Positions 1 through 7,116 of a stretch of DNA of 7,979 bases are shown in pieces. The stretch is from Sediminibacterium ginsengisoli (lineage in GTDB: Bacteria; Bacteroidota; Bacteroidia; Chitinophagales; Chitinophagaceae), in contig CALPLN020000085.1 in assembly GCA_943324415.2 (NCBI GenBank), positions 1 through 7,979 on the forward strand, in the 5' to 3' direction. Positions within the stretch are counted from its first letter, which is position 1. Every line of letters starts with the position of its first letter. The notes beneath the pieces were generated by a model that saw nothing but the letters and a program-made list of their open reading frames with translations, was not told where the DNA came from and made no database searches. Both the position numbers and the translations under genes were made by a program.

Positions 1-1098
1 TGTTAAAAACATTTCAGATAAACGAACTACAGGTACATCTCCGAAACGATCTAAGTGCTTTCTTGTATAGTAGTTACCACCAGACAATTCGAAATATGAT
101 TTTCTTGCATCACCAGTCTCATATTGAGCAATATGCGCAGGTCTGATTTTGCAATCACTTCTTCCTGCAGTACCAGCAATTGTGCTGATTGTTCTACCGA
201 AATAAGTATTCATTGCATTGATACCATCTTGAGCAGTTACTTTCATTGAGAAGATATATTCACCTGGAGTTGTTCCACCATTGTTGATGAATGTAAACCA
301 GTTTTTACCAATTTCAGTTGCTAAGGTTTTACCGCTACCTGCAATCACACGGTTTGCAGCAGCACCCGCTTCTGTATAATTCTTCAACGCTAAATACACT
401 CTAGACAATTGAGCTGCAGCAGCCCATTTAGTCGCGTAGATACCATTAGAAGAAGGTAATAAAGATTCTGCTTTCACTAAATCAGCAATCACTTGGTCAT
501 ACACTGCTTTCACAGTTGCTCTTGCTTTATAGTCAGCCTCAGTTACGTTACCAGTTGGTGTTAATACCAATGGCACACCTGGGTTAGCAGCATAGTCACC
601 TTCGCCTACTGGCTTAGCATACAATTTTACCAATTCAAAATAGATAGAGCCTCTTAAAAATAAAGCTTGGCCTTCTACTGAATTTTTCTTTGCTGTAGAT
701 GAAGTTACTTTATCAACAGCAGACAATACATTGTTGATACGATTGATCGTGCTGTAAGAAGCAGACCAAGTACCCAATGCATTTGAGTTATTTGCATTCA
801 TCTGTGCTTTATAAGCGTCAGACAAACCTGCGAAAGTACCAGTAAAGTTGATGTTCTCACCATTACCAATCAATTCGTTCATGACCATGATATCACCACC
901 GTAAACAGTAGCAGCTTGTGCTCCATCATAAGCACCAATCAAAGTTACGTTTACATCACCCTCTGATAACAAAGCCTTATCATCTGAAATACTTTGGTAC
1001 GGGAATACATCCAAACGCTTTTCGCAAGCCGTAGCAAGTACGCTCGTAAACAAAATAGCAGCTAAGTATTTGTTTATTGTTTTATTATATATTTTCAT
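1..1098 (-). CDS. SusD/RagB family nutrient-uptake outer-membrane lipoprotein (partial, C-terminus missing)
   Basis: This is the N-terminal 366 residues of a SusD-like protein; family members are usually about 450-600 residues, so the C-terminal part lies beyond the left edge. Known family role: a surface lipoprotein that captures a glycan or other large nutrient and closes as a lid over its SusC partner. Seen here: a lipoprotein signal peptide of about 24 residues ending LATA before Cys25, followed by EKRLDVFP. Next comes the family segment 'QALFLRGSIYFELVKLYAKP' at about 144-163, and the helical TPR-like region at about 199-252 (YDQVIADLVKAESLLP, then KWAAAAQLSRVYLALKNY). The visible part ends at 'VVRLSEMFLT', which resembles the conserved RLAEvyL helix. 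The start at 1098 is preferred because it gives a compact signal peptide; an in-frame ATG at 1107 would add MNF. The gene follows susC by 19 bp on the same strand, so co-transcription is expected. The substrate cannot be told. Family assignment is firm. Confidence 0.95.
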   Translation of the reverse strand, partial: MKIYNKTINKYLAAILFTSVLATACEKRLDVFPYQSISDDKALLSEGDVNVTLIGAYDGAQAATVYGGDIMVMNELIGNGENINFTGTFAGLSDAYKAQMNANNSNALGTWSASYSTINRINNVLSAVDKVTSSTAKKNSVEGQALFLRGSIYFELVKLYAKPVGEGDYAANPGVPLVLTPTGNVTEADYKARATVKAVYDQVIADLVKAESLLPSSNGIYATKWAAAAQLSRVYLALKNYTEAGAAANRVIAGSGKTLATEIGKNWFTFINNGGTTPGEYIFSMKVTAQDGINAMNTYFGRTISTIAGTAGRSDCKIRPAHIAQYETGDARKSYFELSGGNYYTRKHLDRFGDVPVVRLSEMFLT

Positions 1099-1117
1099 AA
1101 AATTCATGATTAACTAA

Positions 1118-4100
1118 TTAAAAATTAATGTTTACGCCAAACAAGATTGTTCTTGGTTGTGGCGGTGTGTAGAAGTCACTACCTTTTGCAATATTAGAAT
1201 CAAAATCATCAGCGTTAACTTCTGGATCCCAATAAGGATATTTTGTAAAGGTTAATAAATTCTGACCTGATACATACACTCTTAATTTTTCAAGTTTGAA
1301 CTTGCTTAATTTCTTAGAATCAAAAGTATAACCAATTGATGCAGTTCTTAAACGGATATAAGAACCATCAACGATATAACGGCTACTGATTTGAGCACCA
1401 TTGTTGTAGAACAATCTAGCTTGTGGGATATTGGTAATATCACCAGGCTTTTGCCAACGTGCCATTTGATCAAATGTTTGGTTGTCTTCGTAACGCATGC
1501 TAGCAGAAGAGTAACGTCCCATTCCATAAATGTTGTTTTCGTTTCCTAGAACACCATTAAAGAAGATAGACATATCAAATCCTTTGAAAGAGAAGTTATT
1601 TGTTAAACCCATCACCACATCTGGGTTAGGATTTCCAGTTACCACTCTTGTCGCTTGGCTAAACACACTAGTTGTAGTTCTGTCAATTGTACCATCTGCT
1701 AACTTTGTGTTCTTGTACCACAATGCATTACCATTTGCAGGATCAACACCAGCCCACTCTGCAGTGTAGAAAACACCAATTGCTTGACCTTCCATTACAC
1801 GGTTCATGCTACCAACACCACCTTCAATTACTTGACCTTGGATATCAGTTACTTTACCTTGGTTTAATGCAATGTTAAAGCTCGTATTCCATTTGAACGC
1901 ACCAATAAAATTCTGTGTGTTCAATACAAATTCAAAACCTTTGTTTTCTAATTTACCTACGTTCTTCACCATGCTAGAGAAACCAGTTGTAGCAGGGATA
2001 TTTACGTTTAATAATAAACCAGTTGTATTTTTTACGTAGTAATCAATTTCTCCAGAAATTCTGTTATTGAATAATCCAAAGTCGATACCCGCATCTAATT
2101 GATTTGTTGTCTCCCACTGTAAGTTATCGTTTCTTAACTGAGAAGGTCTTTGACCCGCAGCACCAGCATAACCAGCATCACCAGTAAACAAGCCCATTTG
2201 AGGGAAGTTACCAATTTCAGAGTTACCCACGATACCATAAGAAGCTCTTGCCTTTAAGAAGCTAACGATTTTGTTATCCATCAAGAATTTTTCGTTAGAC
2301 AAGATCCAACCAGCAGAAACCGCTGGGAAGAAACCTGTTCTTGCGTTCTTACCGAATCTAGAAGAAGCGTCAATACGACCACTTGCAGAAACGATATACT
2401 TTTCATTGAATGTATAATTAGATCTTAAGAAATAAGATAAGAATCTAAAATCTGTTTGAGAAGAACTACCACCAGATTTAGTAGCCGCACTTGCAATCTT
2501 TTGATAAGAATCAGAAGGGAAACCAATACCAGTTACACTGTTGTATTTCGCTTGAGATTGTTGGTATTGCATACCCAAAGTAGCAGAAAAATTATGCTTA
2601 CCAGCTAATTTGTTATAGTTGAAATAACTGTTGGTGTTGTAGTTTGTAATAAACGCACCCGTGTTGGTACCTTCACCTGTTGATGAACTTGTGTTTCTAA
2701 CAGTTTGTGTTTGGTAATAACGTTCTTCGTTTTGACTTAAGAAGTCTAAACCAAATTCAGATTGGAAAGTCAAACCAGGTAATAATTTCACTTTGAAATA
2801 AGTGTTACCAAAAGTTCTGTATACATCTTGTGCATACTTTGCATAATCAATTTGAATTCTAGGGTTAAAATACAAACCTACGTTCACATCACCTGGAGGA
2901 GTACCTGCTGGTAAACCTGTATTAGGGTCGTAGAACGGAGTCATTGGCAATAAAGCCGCAGACTGTAATGGATTTGAAAACGCGTTATCACCTGGTAAAC
3001 GACGGTTGTAAGTTCTAGATAAACTTAAAGAAACACCTAAATCTAACCAGCTATTCGCTTGTTGATCTACGTTTAAACGACCAGTTGTTCTGCTTAATTC
3101 GTTACCAACGATTGTACCACCTTGGTCTAAATGTTGGAAAGAAGAGAAGAACTTCGTTTTATCATTACCACCTCTGATTTGTAAATCAGCTTGACGGTAT
3201 TGGCCTTTTTGGAAAGCCTGGTCCTGCCAGTCATAAGACTTACTTGGATCTTTATCCCATTCGCCATAGCTATGGTAGCTCATGATATCCTTCATGTATT
3301 GTGTATAGCTATAAGGATCAGCATAATCAATACCTTCTTCATCATCAGAATATTTTGCAGCTTCCATTGCCAATTCGTTATACTCTGTAGAATTCAACAT
3401 TCTCACTCTCTTGGTTGCTTGAGACTCACCAGTTTGTAAGTTAAAAGTGATTTGAGTTTTACCAGCTCTACCTCTTTTTGTTGTGATTAAAACTACACCA
3501 TTCGCTGCACGAGATCCGTAGATCGCACCTGCAGAGGCATCTTTTAATACTTCAATAGATTCAATGTCATTTGGGTTCAAATCAGTCAATGGGTTCATGT
3601 CACCACCATAAGTAGACTGGTCACCAGATGTAACTGGGATACCATCTAATACATACAATGGTTGGCTAGAAGCAGAAATAGAAGAGTTACCTCTAATTCT
3701 AACAGTCACTGCCTGTCCTAATTTACCAGATTGGCTATTTACGAATACACCGGCAGCTTTACCTTGCAAAGCAGCGTCCACACTAGGTGTTGGCATGTAC
3801 TCGATATCCTTTCCTTTAACGCGCGCAATGTTACCTGTTAATTCTTTTTTAATCAATGATCCACCAAAACCTGTAACAACCACTTCTGAAAGTGCTTTTA
3901 CATCTGCTTTAAGGACAATTAAAAAAGATTTAGCATTGGTAGAAACCTGACGGCTTTCATACCCAATTGCGATCACTTCTAATACTTTGTTTGCTTGAAC
4001 TGCAATAGTGAAATTACCTTGAGCATCAGAGTTAGTCCCTGTTTTAGTTCCTTTTACAAGTACACTTGCACCTGCAACTGGATTACCTGACTCGTCGGTA

Positions 4101-4192
4101 ACCTTACCATTTACTGTTGTGTTTTGAGCTATTGCTACTCCAATCATAAGAAAGGATGCAAGAAAACTCAATAGAAAAAATTTTTTCATCAT
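1118..4192 (-). CDS. SusC/RagA family TonB-dependent outer-membrane transporter
   Basis: A complete 1024-residue TonB-dependent transporter, normal in length for the SusC family. It imports substrate captured by SusD across the outer membrane using TonB/ExbBD energy. Seen in order: a signal peptide at 1-22 (MMKKFF start, hydrophobic core, AIA before Gln23); a carboxypeptidase-regulatory-like beta-sandwich at about 26-97 (NGKVTDESGNPVAGASV...GYES), the N-terminal extension typical of SusC; and a likely TonB-interaction stretch 'LSEVVVTGFG' at 101-110. The plug follows at about 112-240, with 'YVLDGIPV' at 180-187 and the signature ESIEVLKDASAGAIYGSRAA at 211-230. The barrel runs to the C-terminus and closes with a terminal Phe, as in outer-membrane barrels. 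The ATG at 4192 (or 4189) is chosen over the in-frame ATG at 4243, because the extra 17 residues would bury the signal peptide behind a polar leader. No Shine-Dalgarno is visible. Substrate is unknown, since no degradative genes are in view. Confidence 0.97.
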   Translation of the reverse strand: MMKKFFLLSFLASFLMIGVAIAQNTTVNGKVTDESGNPVAGASVLVKGTKTGTNSDAQGNFTIAVQANKVLEVIAIGYESRQVSTNAKSFLIVLKADVKALSEVVVTGFGGSLIKKELTGNIARVKGKDIEYMPTPSVDAALQGKAAGVFVNSQSGKLGQAVTVRIRGNSSISASSQPLYVLDGIPVTSGDQSTYGGDMNPLTDLNPNDIESIEVLKDASAGAIYGSRAANGVVLITTKRGRAGKTQITFNLQTGESQATKRVRMLNSTEYNELAMEAAKYSDDEEGIDYADPYSYTQYMKDIMSYHSYGEWDKDPSKSYDWQDQAFQKGQYRQADLQIRGGNDKTKFFSSFQHLDQGGTIVGNELSRTTGRLNVDQQANSWLDLGVSLSLSRTYNRRLPGDNAFSNPLQSAALLPMTPFYDPNTGLPAGTPPGDVNVGLYFNPRIQIDYAKYAQDVYRTFGNTYFKVKLLPGLTFQSEFGLDFLSQNEERYYQTQTVRNTSSSTGEGTNTGAFITNYNTNSYFNYNKLAGKHNFSATLGMQYQQSQAKYNSVTGIGFPSDSYQKIASAATKSGGSSSQTDFRFLSYFLRSNYTFNEKYIVSASGRIDASSRFGKNARTGFFPAVSAGWILSNEKFLMDNKIVSFLKARASYGIVGNSEIGNFPQMGLFTGDAGYAGAAGQRPSQLRNDNLQWETTNQLDAGIDFGLFNNRISGEIDYYVKNTTGLLLNVNIPATTGFSSMVKNVGKLENKGFEFVLNTQNFIGAFKWNTSFNIALNQGKVTDIQGQVIEGGVGSMNRVMEGQAIGVFYTAEWAGVDPANGNALWYKNTKLADGTIDRTTTSVFSQATRVVTGNPNPDVVMGLTNNFSFKGFDMSIFFNGVLGNENNIYGMGRYSSASMRYEDNQTFDQMARWQKPGDITNIPQARLFYNNGAQISSRYIVDGSYIRLRTASIGYTFDSKKLSKFKLEKLRVYVSGQNLLTFTKYPYWDPEVNADDFDSNIAKGSDFYTPPQPRTILFGVNINF

Positions 4193-4258
4193 AGAATTTA
4201 ATTTTTTGAAAAAACCATATTTGATTGAATTGCAATTTAACAAAAATTTAGACTTATT

Positions 4259-4275
4259 AAACTTTTGTTAAGTTT
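4259..4275. repeat. Short inverted repeat upstream of susC
   Basis: Arms AAACTT (4259-4264) and AAGTTT (4270-4275) are perfect complements around a 5-base spacer TTGTT, 67 bp upstream of the susC start. It could be an operator half-site pair. Six-base arms in AT-rich DNA also arise readily by chance, and there is no U-tract arrangement to suggest a terminator. Confidence 0.25.
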
Positions 4276-4330
4276 TGTTTCGTTATTTATTGCATTTTGT
4301 GGCTCAAACTGCCCAAAAATGACATATATA

Positions 4331-4342
4331 ATTATTAATAAT
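4331..4342. repeat. 12-bp perfect AT palindrome upstream of radA
   Basis: ATTATTAATAAT reads identically on both strands. It sits immediately before the TAGCTTTTG promoter-like element at 4344-4352, about 78 bp upstream of the radA start. The position would suit an operator or a site of easy strand opening. The base composition makes chance occurrence quite possible, and no known regulator motif is recognised. Confidence 0.25.
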
Positions 4343-4419
4343 ATAGCTTTTGAGGCTTGAAAGGTCGTTTTTTCGGCAATTACTTGATAAAAAAAACAGA
4401 ATCCAAGTATCTTTACCCC

Positions 4420-5790
4420 ATGAGTAAGTCAAAATCAGCCTTTTTTTGTACAAAATGTGGGTATGAGTCTGCAAAATGGGCAGGAAAGTGTCCGGCCTGT
4501 AACGAATGGAATAGTTTCACAGAAGAAGTGATTGATAAAGGTAAAGGGAACGATACCACATGGGATGATTATGCCAATACACAAAAAGGGACGCAGGTGA
4601 TTGCAATCAATGAAGTGCAAAGTCAATCAGAAAAACGGATAGATAGCTCAGATCCAGAATTAAACCGAGTGTTAGGCGGGGGCATTGTACTAGGATCCAT
4701 TGTGCTAGTTGCTGGCGAACCCGGCATCGGGAAAAGTACCTTGTTTTTGCAACAGGGTTTAATGATGAAGGATCAAACCGTATTGTATATAAGTGGAGAG
4801 GAAAGTATTCAGCAAATTAAAATGCGTGCAGATCGATTAAGTTTAGAGAATGATCATTTTTACTTACTCACTGAGACACATACCCAAGCCATTTTTAAAG
4901 CGATCAAGAAATTAAAACCGACCGTTGTCATTGTGGATTCAATACAAACACTTGAGTCTAATTTAATCGATGCAGCAGCTGGAAGTATTTCTCAAATCAA
5001 ACAAACTGCCGCAGAATTTCAAAGATTTGCAAAAGAAACAGGCACTCCTGTTTTTTTAATTGGACATATTACTAAAGAAGGCTCCATTGCAGGACCAAAA
5101 ATTTTAGAACATATGGTAGACACTGTGTTGCAGTTCGAAGGTGATCGTCATTATGCTTATAGAATGTTGCGTACTTTAAAAAATAGATTTGGAAGCACAA
5201 GTGAATTAGGTATTTATGAGATGACTGGTACAGGGATGAAAGTCGTGACCAATCCATCTGCATTTTTAATCGCACAAAGAAACGATTCATTAAGTGGAAG
5301 TACCATTGCTGCGGCGATGGAAGGTATGCGTCCTTTATTGATAGAAGTTCAAGCATTGGTAACTCAAAGTGTGTATGGCACACCGCAAAGAACAGTTACC
5401 GGATTTGATTTAAGAAGATTGCAATTATTATTAGCGGTGTTGGAAAAGCGCGGCGGGTTTGCGTTTGGCATGAAAGATGTATTTGTCAATATTGCTGGTG
5501 GACTTAAAATAGAAGACCCTTCATTGGATTTGGCGGTGATACTTGCTTTGCTTTCTTCCTACGAAGATATCCCATTGCCGCAGGGTATTTGTTTTGCAGG
5601 AGAGGTAGGATTGAATGGCGAAATACGTGCAGTCAATAGAATTCAGCAGCGCATTGCTGAAGCAGAAAAATTAGGTTTTGAAAAGATCATTATTTCCGGC
5701 TTCAACACGAAAGGGATAGATACACAAAAACATAGCATCGAAATTATTCCTGTTGAAAGAGTAGATGAAGCTTATCGATTATTTTTCTAA
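4420..5790 (+). CDS. radA: DNA repair/recombination protein RadA (branch-migration helicase)
   Basis: The 456-residue protein is close to the usual 450-460 of bacterial RadA (Sms). Known role: a hexameric RecA-like ATPase that drives branch migration of RecA-made recombination intermediates, in repair and in natural transformation. Seen: an N-terminal zinc finger with Cys10, Cys13, Cys24 and Cys27 (CTKCGYESAKWAGKCPAC); Walker A GEPGIGKST at 99-107; Walker B VVIVDS with Asp173; the RadA-specific KNRFG motif at 254-258; and a C-terminal Lon-protease-like domain with DPSLDLAVILALL near 366-378 and GEVGLNGEIRAV near 394-405. All diagnostic elements are intact. The ATG at 4420 puts the zinc finger at its usual place near the N-terminus; the frame is open upstream to a TTG at 4357, but that adds 21 residues foreign to the family. 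It heads the rightward gene run, and comF begins 2 bp after its stop. Confidence 0.97.
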   Translation: MSKSKSAFFCTKCGYESAKWAGKCPACNEWNSFTEEVIDKGKGNDTTWDDYANTQKGTQVIAINEVQSQSEKRIDSSDPELNRVLGGGIVLGSIVLVAGEPGIGKSTLFLQQGLMMKDQTVLYISGEESIQQIKMRADRLSLENDHFYLLTETHTQAIFKAIKKLKPTVVIVDSIQTLESNLIDAAAGSISQIKQTAAEFQRFAKETGTPVFLIGHITKEGSIAGPKILEHMVDTVLQFEGDRHYAYRMLRTLKNRFGSTSELGIYEMTGTGMKVVTNPSAFLIAQRNDSLSGSTIAAAMEGMRPLLIEVQALVTQSVYGTPQRTVTGFDLRRLQLLLAVLEKRGGFAFGMKDVFVNIAGGLKIEDPSLDLAVILALLSSYEDIPLPQGICFAGEVGLNGEIRAVNRIQQRIAEAEKLGFEKIIISGFNTKGIDTQKHSIEIIPVERVDEAYRLFF

Positions 5791-5792
5791 AC

Positions 5793-6500
5793 TTGAAAAC
5801 GTATGAACGCATACGAACCTATCTAAATGCTTTTTTGCATTTATTGTATCCGCACATTTGTTTCGGTTGTGGTACAGATCAATTAGAAAAAGCAATGCCC
5901 TTATGCATAGATTGCATCCATGCATTGCCGTCCACTGATTTTTTTAGCATCGATGAAAATCCTGTTGAAAAAATATTCTGGGGAAGAGCCCCTATCCTCC
6001 ATGCTGGCGCATTGTTGTTTTTTACAAAAGATAGTCTTGTGCAGGATTTAATTGCGCAATTAAAATACCATCACAATAAAAAAGTAGGTATTTTATTGGG
6101 CAACCTAATGGGTGAAGCGATCGCAGCAGCAGAAAAATTTAAGCAAATTGATTTACTCCTACCCATTCCCATTCGATCTTCCAAAATCAATAGTAGGGGC
6201 TACAACCAAAGTCAAGTGATTGCATTCGGTATACAGCAAGTATGGGACCGGCCCATCGATACACAAGTTTTAATCAAAAGAACCTGGTCCAATACTCAAA
6301 CAAAGAAAAATAGAACTGCAAGACTAGCGCAGGTTCCAGACTTATTTTTATTGCAAGATCCCGAAAAAATTGAAGGGAAAAATATATTGATCATTGACGA
6401 TGTGTTAACCACAGGTGCCACTTTAGAAGCTGCTATAGCATGCTTAATGACAGGTAGGCCTGCCTCGATTTCAATAGCCGTTGCCGCTTATACCCTTTAG
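5793..6500 (+). CDS. comF: ComF family protein (phosphoribosyltransferase-fold, competence/DNA uptake)
   Basis: A 235-residue ComF/ComFC-like protein of normal family length. Family knowledge: homologues act in the cytoplasm in natural transformation, handling incoming single-stranded DNA with the ComFA helicase and DprA in Firmicutes and in other competent bacteria; the enzymatic reaction, if any, is unsettled. Seen: N-terminal zinc-finger cysteines at 23, 26, 38 and 41 (CFGC and CIDC), the family signature SRGYNQSQ in mid-protein, and a type I phosphoribosyltransferase PRPP loop ILIIDDVLTTGAT at 198-210. The start is taken as TTG at 5793, 2 bp after the radA stop. The nearby ATG at 5803 is out of frame and gives only 7 codons, and the first in-frame ATG (codon 35) would delete the first cysteine pair. 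The spacing suggests translational coupling to radA. The family call is firm; a competence role in this organism is inference. Confidence 0.92.
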   Translation: MKTYERIRTYLNAFLHLLYPHICFGCGTDQLEKAMPLCIDCIHALPSTDFFSIDENPVEKIFWGRAPILHAGALLFFTKDSLVQDLIAQLKYHHNKKVGILLGNLMGEAIAAAEKFKQIDLLLPIPIRSSKINSRGYNQSQVIAFGIQQVWDRPIDTQVLIKRTWSNTQTKKNRTARLAQVPDLFLLQDPEKIEGKNILIIDDVLTTGATLEAAIACLMTGRPASISIAVAAYTL

Positions 6501-6558
6501 TCAACTTTTTGCAAAATTTCTTGTTATATTTAAATATTCAAACACTCAATTGTATTTT

Positions 6559-7083
6559 ATGAAAATCATATTAAGTTTCTTATTTATTGCCTGCAGCTTT
6601 TTTACAAATGCGCAAAGCATCCATAGCTTTAAAGTTAAAAGTATTGATGGAAGTCAGATTGACTTTTCAAAATACAAAGGAAAAAAAATCATGGTGGTGA
6701 ATACGGCAAGTAAATGTGGTTATACACCTCAATATGAGCAATTGCAAAAAGTATATAGTCAATATAAAGACAAATTAGTGATCATTGGTTTCCCTTGCAA
6801 TCAATTTGGGGGACAAGAACCAGGATCGAACGAAGAAATTGTTGAATTCTGTCAAAAAAATTACGGCGTTACTTTCCCATTAGCGGATAAGGTTGACGTA
6901 AAAGGCAATACGCAATCTCCAATTTACCAATGGCTTACACAAAAGACGAAAAACGGAGTTTTAGATGCGAACATAGGCTGGAATTTCAATAAATTTTTAT
7001 TGGATGAAAATGGTAAAATGTTAGCCTATTTCCCAAGCAATGTAAAGCCAGATAGCGATACTATTTTGAGTTACTTAAAATAA
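6559..7083 (+). CDS. Exported glutathione peroxidase family protein (probably thioredoxin-dependent)
   Basis: A 174-residue glutathione-peroxidase-fold protein that reduces hydrogen peroxide or organic hydroperoxides. Seen: an N-terminal signal peptide (MKIILSFLFIACSFFTNA, likely cut before Gln19); the peroxidatic Cys53 in NTASKCGYTPQY; the FPCNQFGGQEP motif with catalytic Gln86; and WNFNKF with Trp141 and Asn142, completing the Cys-Gln-Trp-Asn tetrad. Cysteine replaces the selenocysteine of animal enzymes. Cys98, on the following helix (IVEFCQKNYGVTFPL), sits where thioredoxin-dependent members keep the resolving cysteine, so thioredoxin-like proteins are the likelier electron donors than glutathione. 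The start at 6559 is chosen because it begins the signal peptide; a TTG at 6481 in the same frame would overlap the comF end. Cys12 could in principle be a lipobox (FIAC), but the NAQ ending fits ordinary cleavage better. Location is thus periplasmic by inference. Confidence 0.93.
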   Translation: MKIILSFLFIACSFFTNAQSIHSFKVKSIDGSQIDFSKYKGKKIMVVNTASKCGYTPQYEQLQKVYSQYKDKLVIIGFPCNQFGGQEPGSNEEIVEFCQKNYGVTFPLADKVDVKGNTQSPIYQWLTQKTKNGVLDANIGWNFNKFLLDENGKMLAYFPSNVKPDSDTILSYLK

Positions 7084-7116
7084 GTAGCTTACCCAAGGAA
7101 ATACTATCTTCGCTGC

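Larger units (their letters stand above)
4193..4419. promoter_or_regulatory. AT-rich divergent intergenic region between susC and radA
   Basis: This 227 bp spacer must hold the promoters for the leftward susC-susD unit and the rightward radA run. No clean match to the Bacteroidota consensus (TTTG, about 17-23 bp, TAnnTTTG) is visible. The nearest rightward candidates are TAGCTTTTG at 4344-4352, one base longer than the consensus and without a well-placed TTTG upstream, and TATTTATTG at 4284-4292 with TTTG at 4264-4267. Leftward, a TTTG on the minus strand near 4240 is followed about 21 bases later by a poor TATGGTTT. Two palindromes lie here and are listed separately. Neither flanking start codon has a Shine-Dalgarno sequence. 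The promoter role follows from the divergent layout; the exact boxes are guesses. Confidence 0.5.

Noticed and set aside
1530..3439. Three plus-strand open frames of 63-82 codons inside susC (1530-1769, 1687-1878, 3191-3439)
   Set aside because: They lie opposite a firmly identified gene, have no recognisable domain and look like antisense shadows.
4193..4243. Extended SusC start at ATG 4243
   Set aside because: The signal peptide MMKKFFLLSF begins at 4192; the extra 17 residues would spoil export.
4357..4419. N-terminal extension of radA from a TTG at 4357
   Set aside because: RadA proteins begin shortly before the zinc finger, and the ATG at 4420 gives the normal length.
4435..5383. Minus-strand open frames inside radA (4435-4626 and 5072-5383)
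   Set aside because: They are opposite intact RadA motifs and show no protein-like features or plausible start context.
6507..6516. TTTTGCAAAA palindrome between comF and the peroxidase gene, with a nearby TATATTTA
   Set aside because: It has no loop or GC-rich stem, so it is not a terminator. The TTTG to TATATTTA spacing of 13 bp is too short for the Bacteroidota promoter consensus.
6481..6558. Extended peroxidase start at TTG 6481
   Set aside because: It would overlap the comF end and place 26 residues before a good signal peptide that starts at 6559.
7095..7099. AAGGA as a ribosome-binding site for holB
   Set aside because: It ends 17 bases before the ATG, too far for a Shine-Dalgarno element, and the other genes here lack such sites.
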